A stretch of DNA of 64,000 nt from Ruegeria denitrificans. Lineage in GTDB: Bacteria; Pseudomonadota; Alphaproteobacteria; Rhodobacterales; Rhodobacteraceae. Positions 63,741 to 64,000 of this stretch are shown piece after piece (the stretch's first letter is position 1; each line of letters starts with the position of its first letter). The position numbers were made by a program, and so were the translations under genes. The notes below the pieces were generated by a model. That model did not search any database. It saw nothing but the letters and a program-made list of their open reading frames with translations, and was not told the DNA's origin. The stretch lies in the NCBI RefSeq assembly GCF_001458295.1, contig NZ_CYUD01000012.1, positions 62,001 through 126,000 on the forward strand. Reading direction: 5' to 3'.

Positions 63741-64000
63741 TCAGGCTACGCGCCGTCCGCGCGACCAGACACCGTTCAGCGCCGGAACTCCCTGGTAGAA
63801 GCGGAACCGGATAACATCTGCGCGCGCTCCGCTGCACAGATCTCCACGGTCGTCCAACCCCACAACCTGCGCCGGTGTCCGCGTCACTGTCTGCAGCCCA
63901 CGGGCCATATCGCCCCATATCTCACCCAATCGTACAGCCGACAGCAGCAACGCGGCTGGAACATAGTCCGAGGACAGAATGTCGAGATGGTGCAGATCGG
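63741..64000 (-). CDS. phnM: PhnM-like amidohydrolase, 3' part
   Basis: The 3' end of a minus-strand gene runs off the window. The readable C terminus includes DLHHLDILSSDYVPAALL then VRLGEIWGDMARGLQTVTRT and LCSGARADVIRFR, the end of PhnM (alpha-D-ribose 1-methylphosphonate 5-triphosphate diphosphatase) in the C-P lyase pathway. Only about 86 residues are visible, so the call rests on the pattern. It converges on the glycan operon with no gap. Confidence 0.75.
   Translation of the reverse strand, partial: DLHHLDILSSDYVPAALLLSAVRLGEIWGDMARGLQTVTRTPAQVVGLDDRGDLCSGARADVIRFRFYQGVPALNGVWSRGRRVA

Overview
The window looks like chromosomal DNA of a marine alphaproteobacterium of the Roseobacter group (Rhodobacterales). 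Three things point there: the gene order aroA-cmk-(insert)-rpsA-ihfB-lapA-trpF-X-trpB, the order miaB-(insert)-phoH-ybeY-corC-lnt-metK, and the irr/fabA-fabB-fabI arrangement. A SAM/SAH-type riboswitch in front of metK also fits, as that class is known from Rhodobacterales. Most of the DNA is GC-rich, densely packed and coding. I see no IS element, prophage, CRISPR array, rRNA operon or replication origin.

Layout. 0.4-3.5 kb: rplY, pth, a serine hydrolase and a DUF2237 protein (+). 3.5-5.3 kb: a slipin (SPFH/Band-7) gene (-) with two abutting tRNA-like RNAs upstream on the same strand. 5.5-10.5 kb: trpB, a small unknown gene, trpF, lapA, ihfB and rpsA (-). 10.7-14.3 kb: an accessory block with a flavin-dependent tryptophan-halogenase homologue, inserted where cmk and rpsA are normally neighbours. 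14.3-24.8 kb: cmk, aroA, trmB, metK, lnt, corC, ybeY, phoH, an outer-membrane barrel protein and miaB (-). 25-27.6 kb: a putative glycosyltransferase, a PhyH dioxygenase and a divergent LysR regulator. 27.6-31.5 kb: irr diverging from fabA-fabB-fabI, a small membrane peptide and an FKBP isomerase. 31.6-39.8 kb: a plus-strand run of metabolic genes (HAD dehalogenase, three alpha/beta hydrolases including a PcaD-like one, Thr/Ser dehydratase, MFS exporter, Zn-alcohol dehydrogenase, enolase-superfamily enzyme, ArsR regulator). 39.8-47 kb: an ABC-exporter-like protein with a degenerate ATPase domain and a cyclic-nucleotide-binding tail, a DUF3307 protein, an unknown protein, an FAD oxidoreductase, a GST and a small methyltransferase. 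47.2-54.4 kb: a YejABEF-like peptide ABC transporter operon ending in a CoA-transferase. 54.5-56.9 kb: a large MscS channel. 57.2-63.7 kb: a seven-gene, fully overlapping glycan-type operon. The window ends in the 3' part of a phnM-like gene.

The most interesting parts are these. (1) The slipin/tRNA-like locus matches the SPFH-plus-tRNA-like-RNA pairing proposed from comparative genomics of RNA-repair systems, but here no RtcB ligase lies nearby. Both RNAs have an unpaired first position and they have no spacer between them. (2) The seven-gene operon holds four glycosyltransferases, a histidine phosphatase, a polysaccharide-deacetylase-like protein and a small methyltransferase. Its pathway is unknown to me, and its methyltransferase has a paralogue 16 kb away. 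(3) The ABC-like protein has lost every catalytic ATPase motif, gained a long insert and a CNB domain, and appears to lack a canonical start codon. (4) The halogenase block breaks a conserved housekeeping gene order.

All gene calls come from reading the sequence and recalled family features. No database search was possible. Start sites were moved to the codon with a plausible ribosome binding site or family-typical N terminus where the longest frame was implausible.
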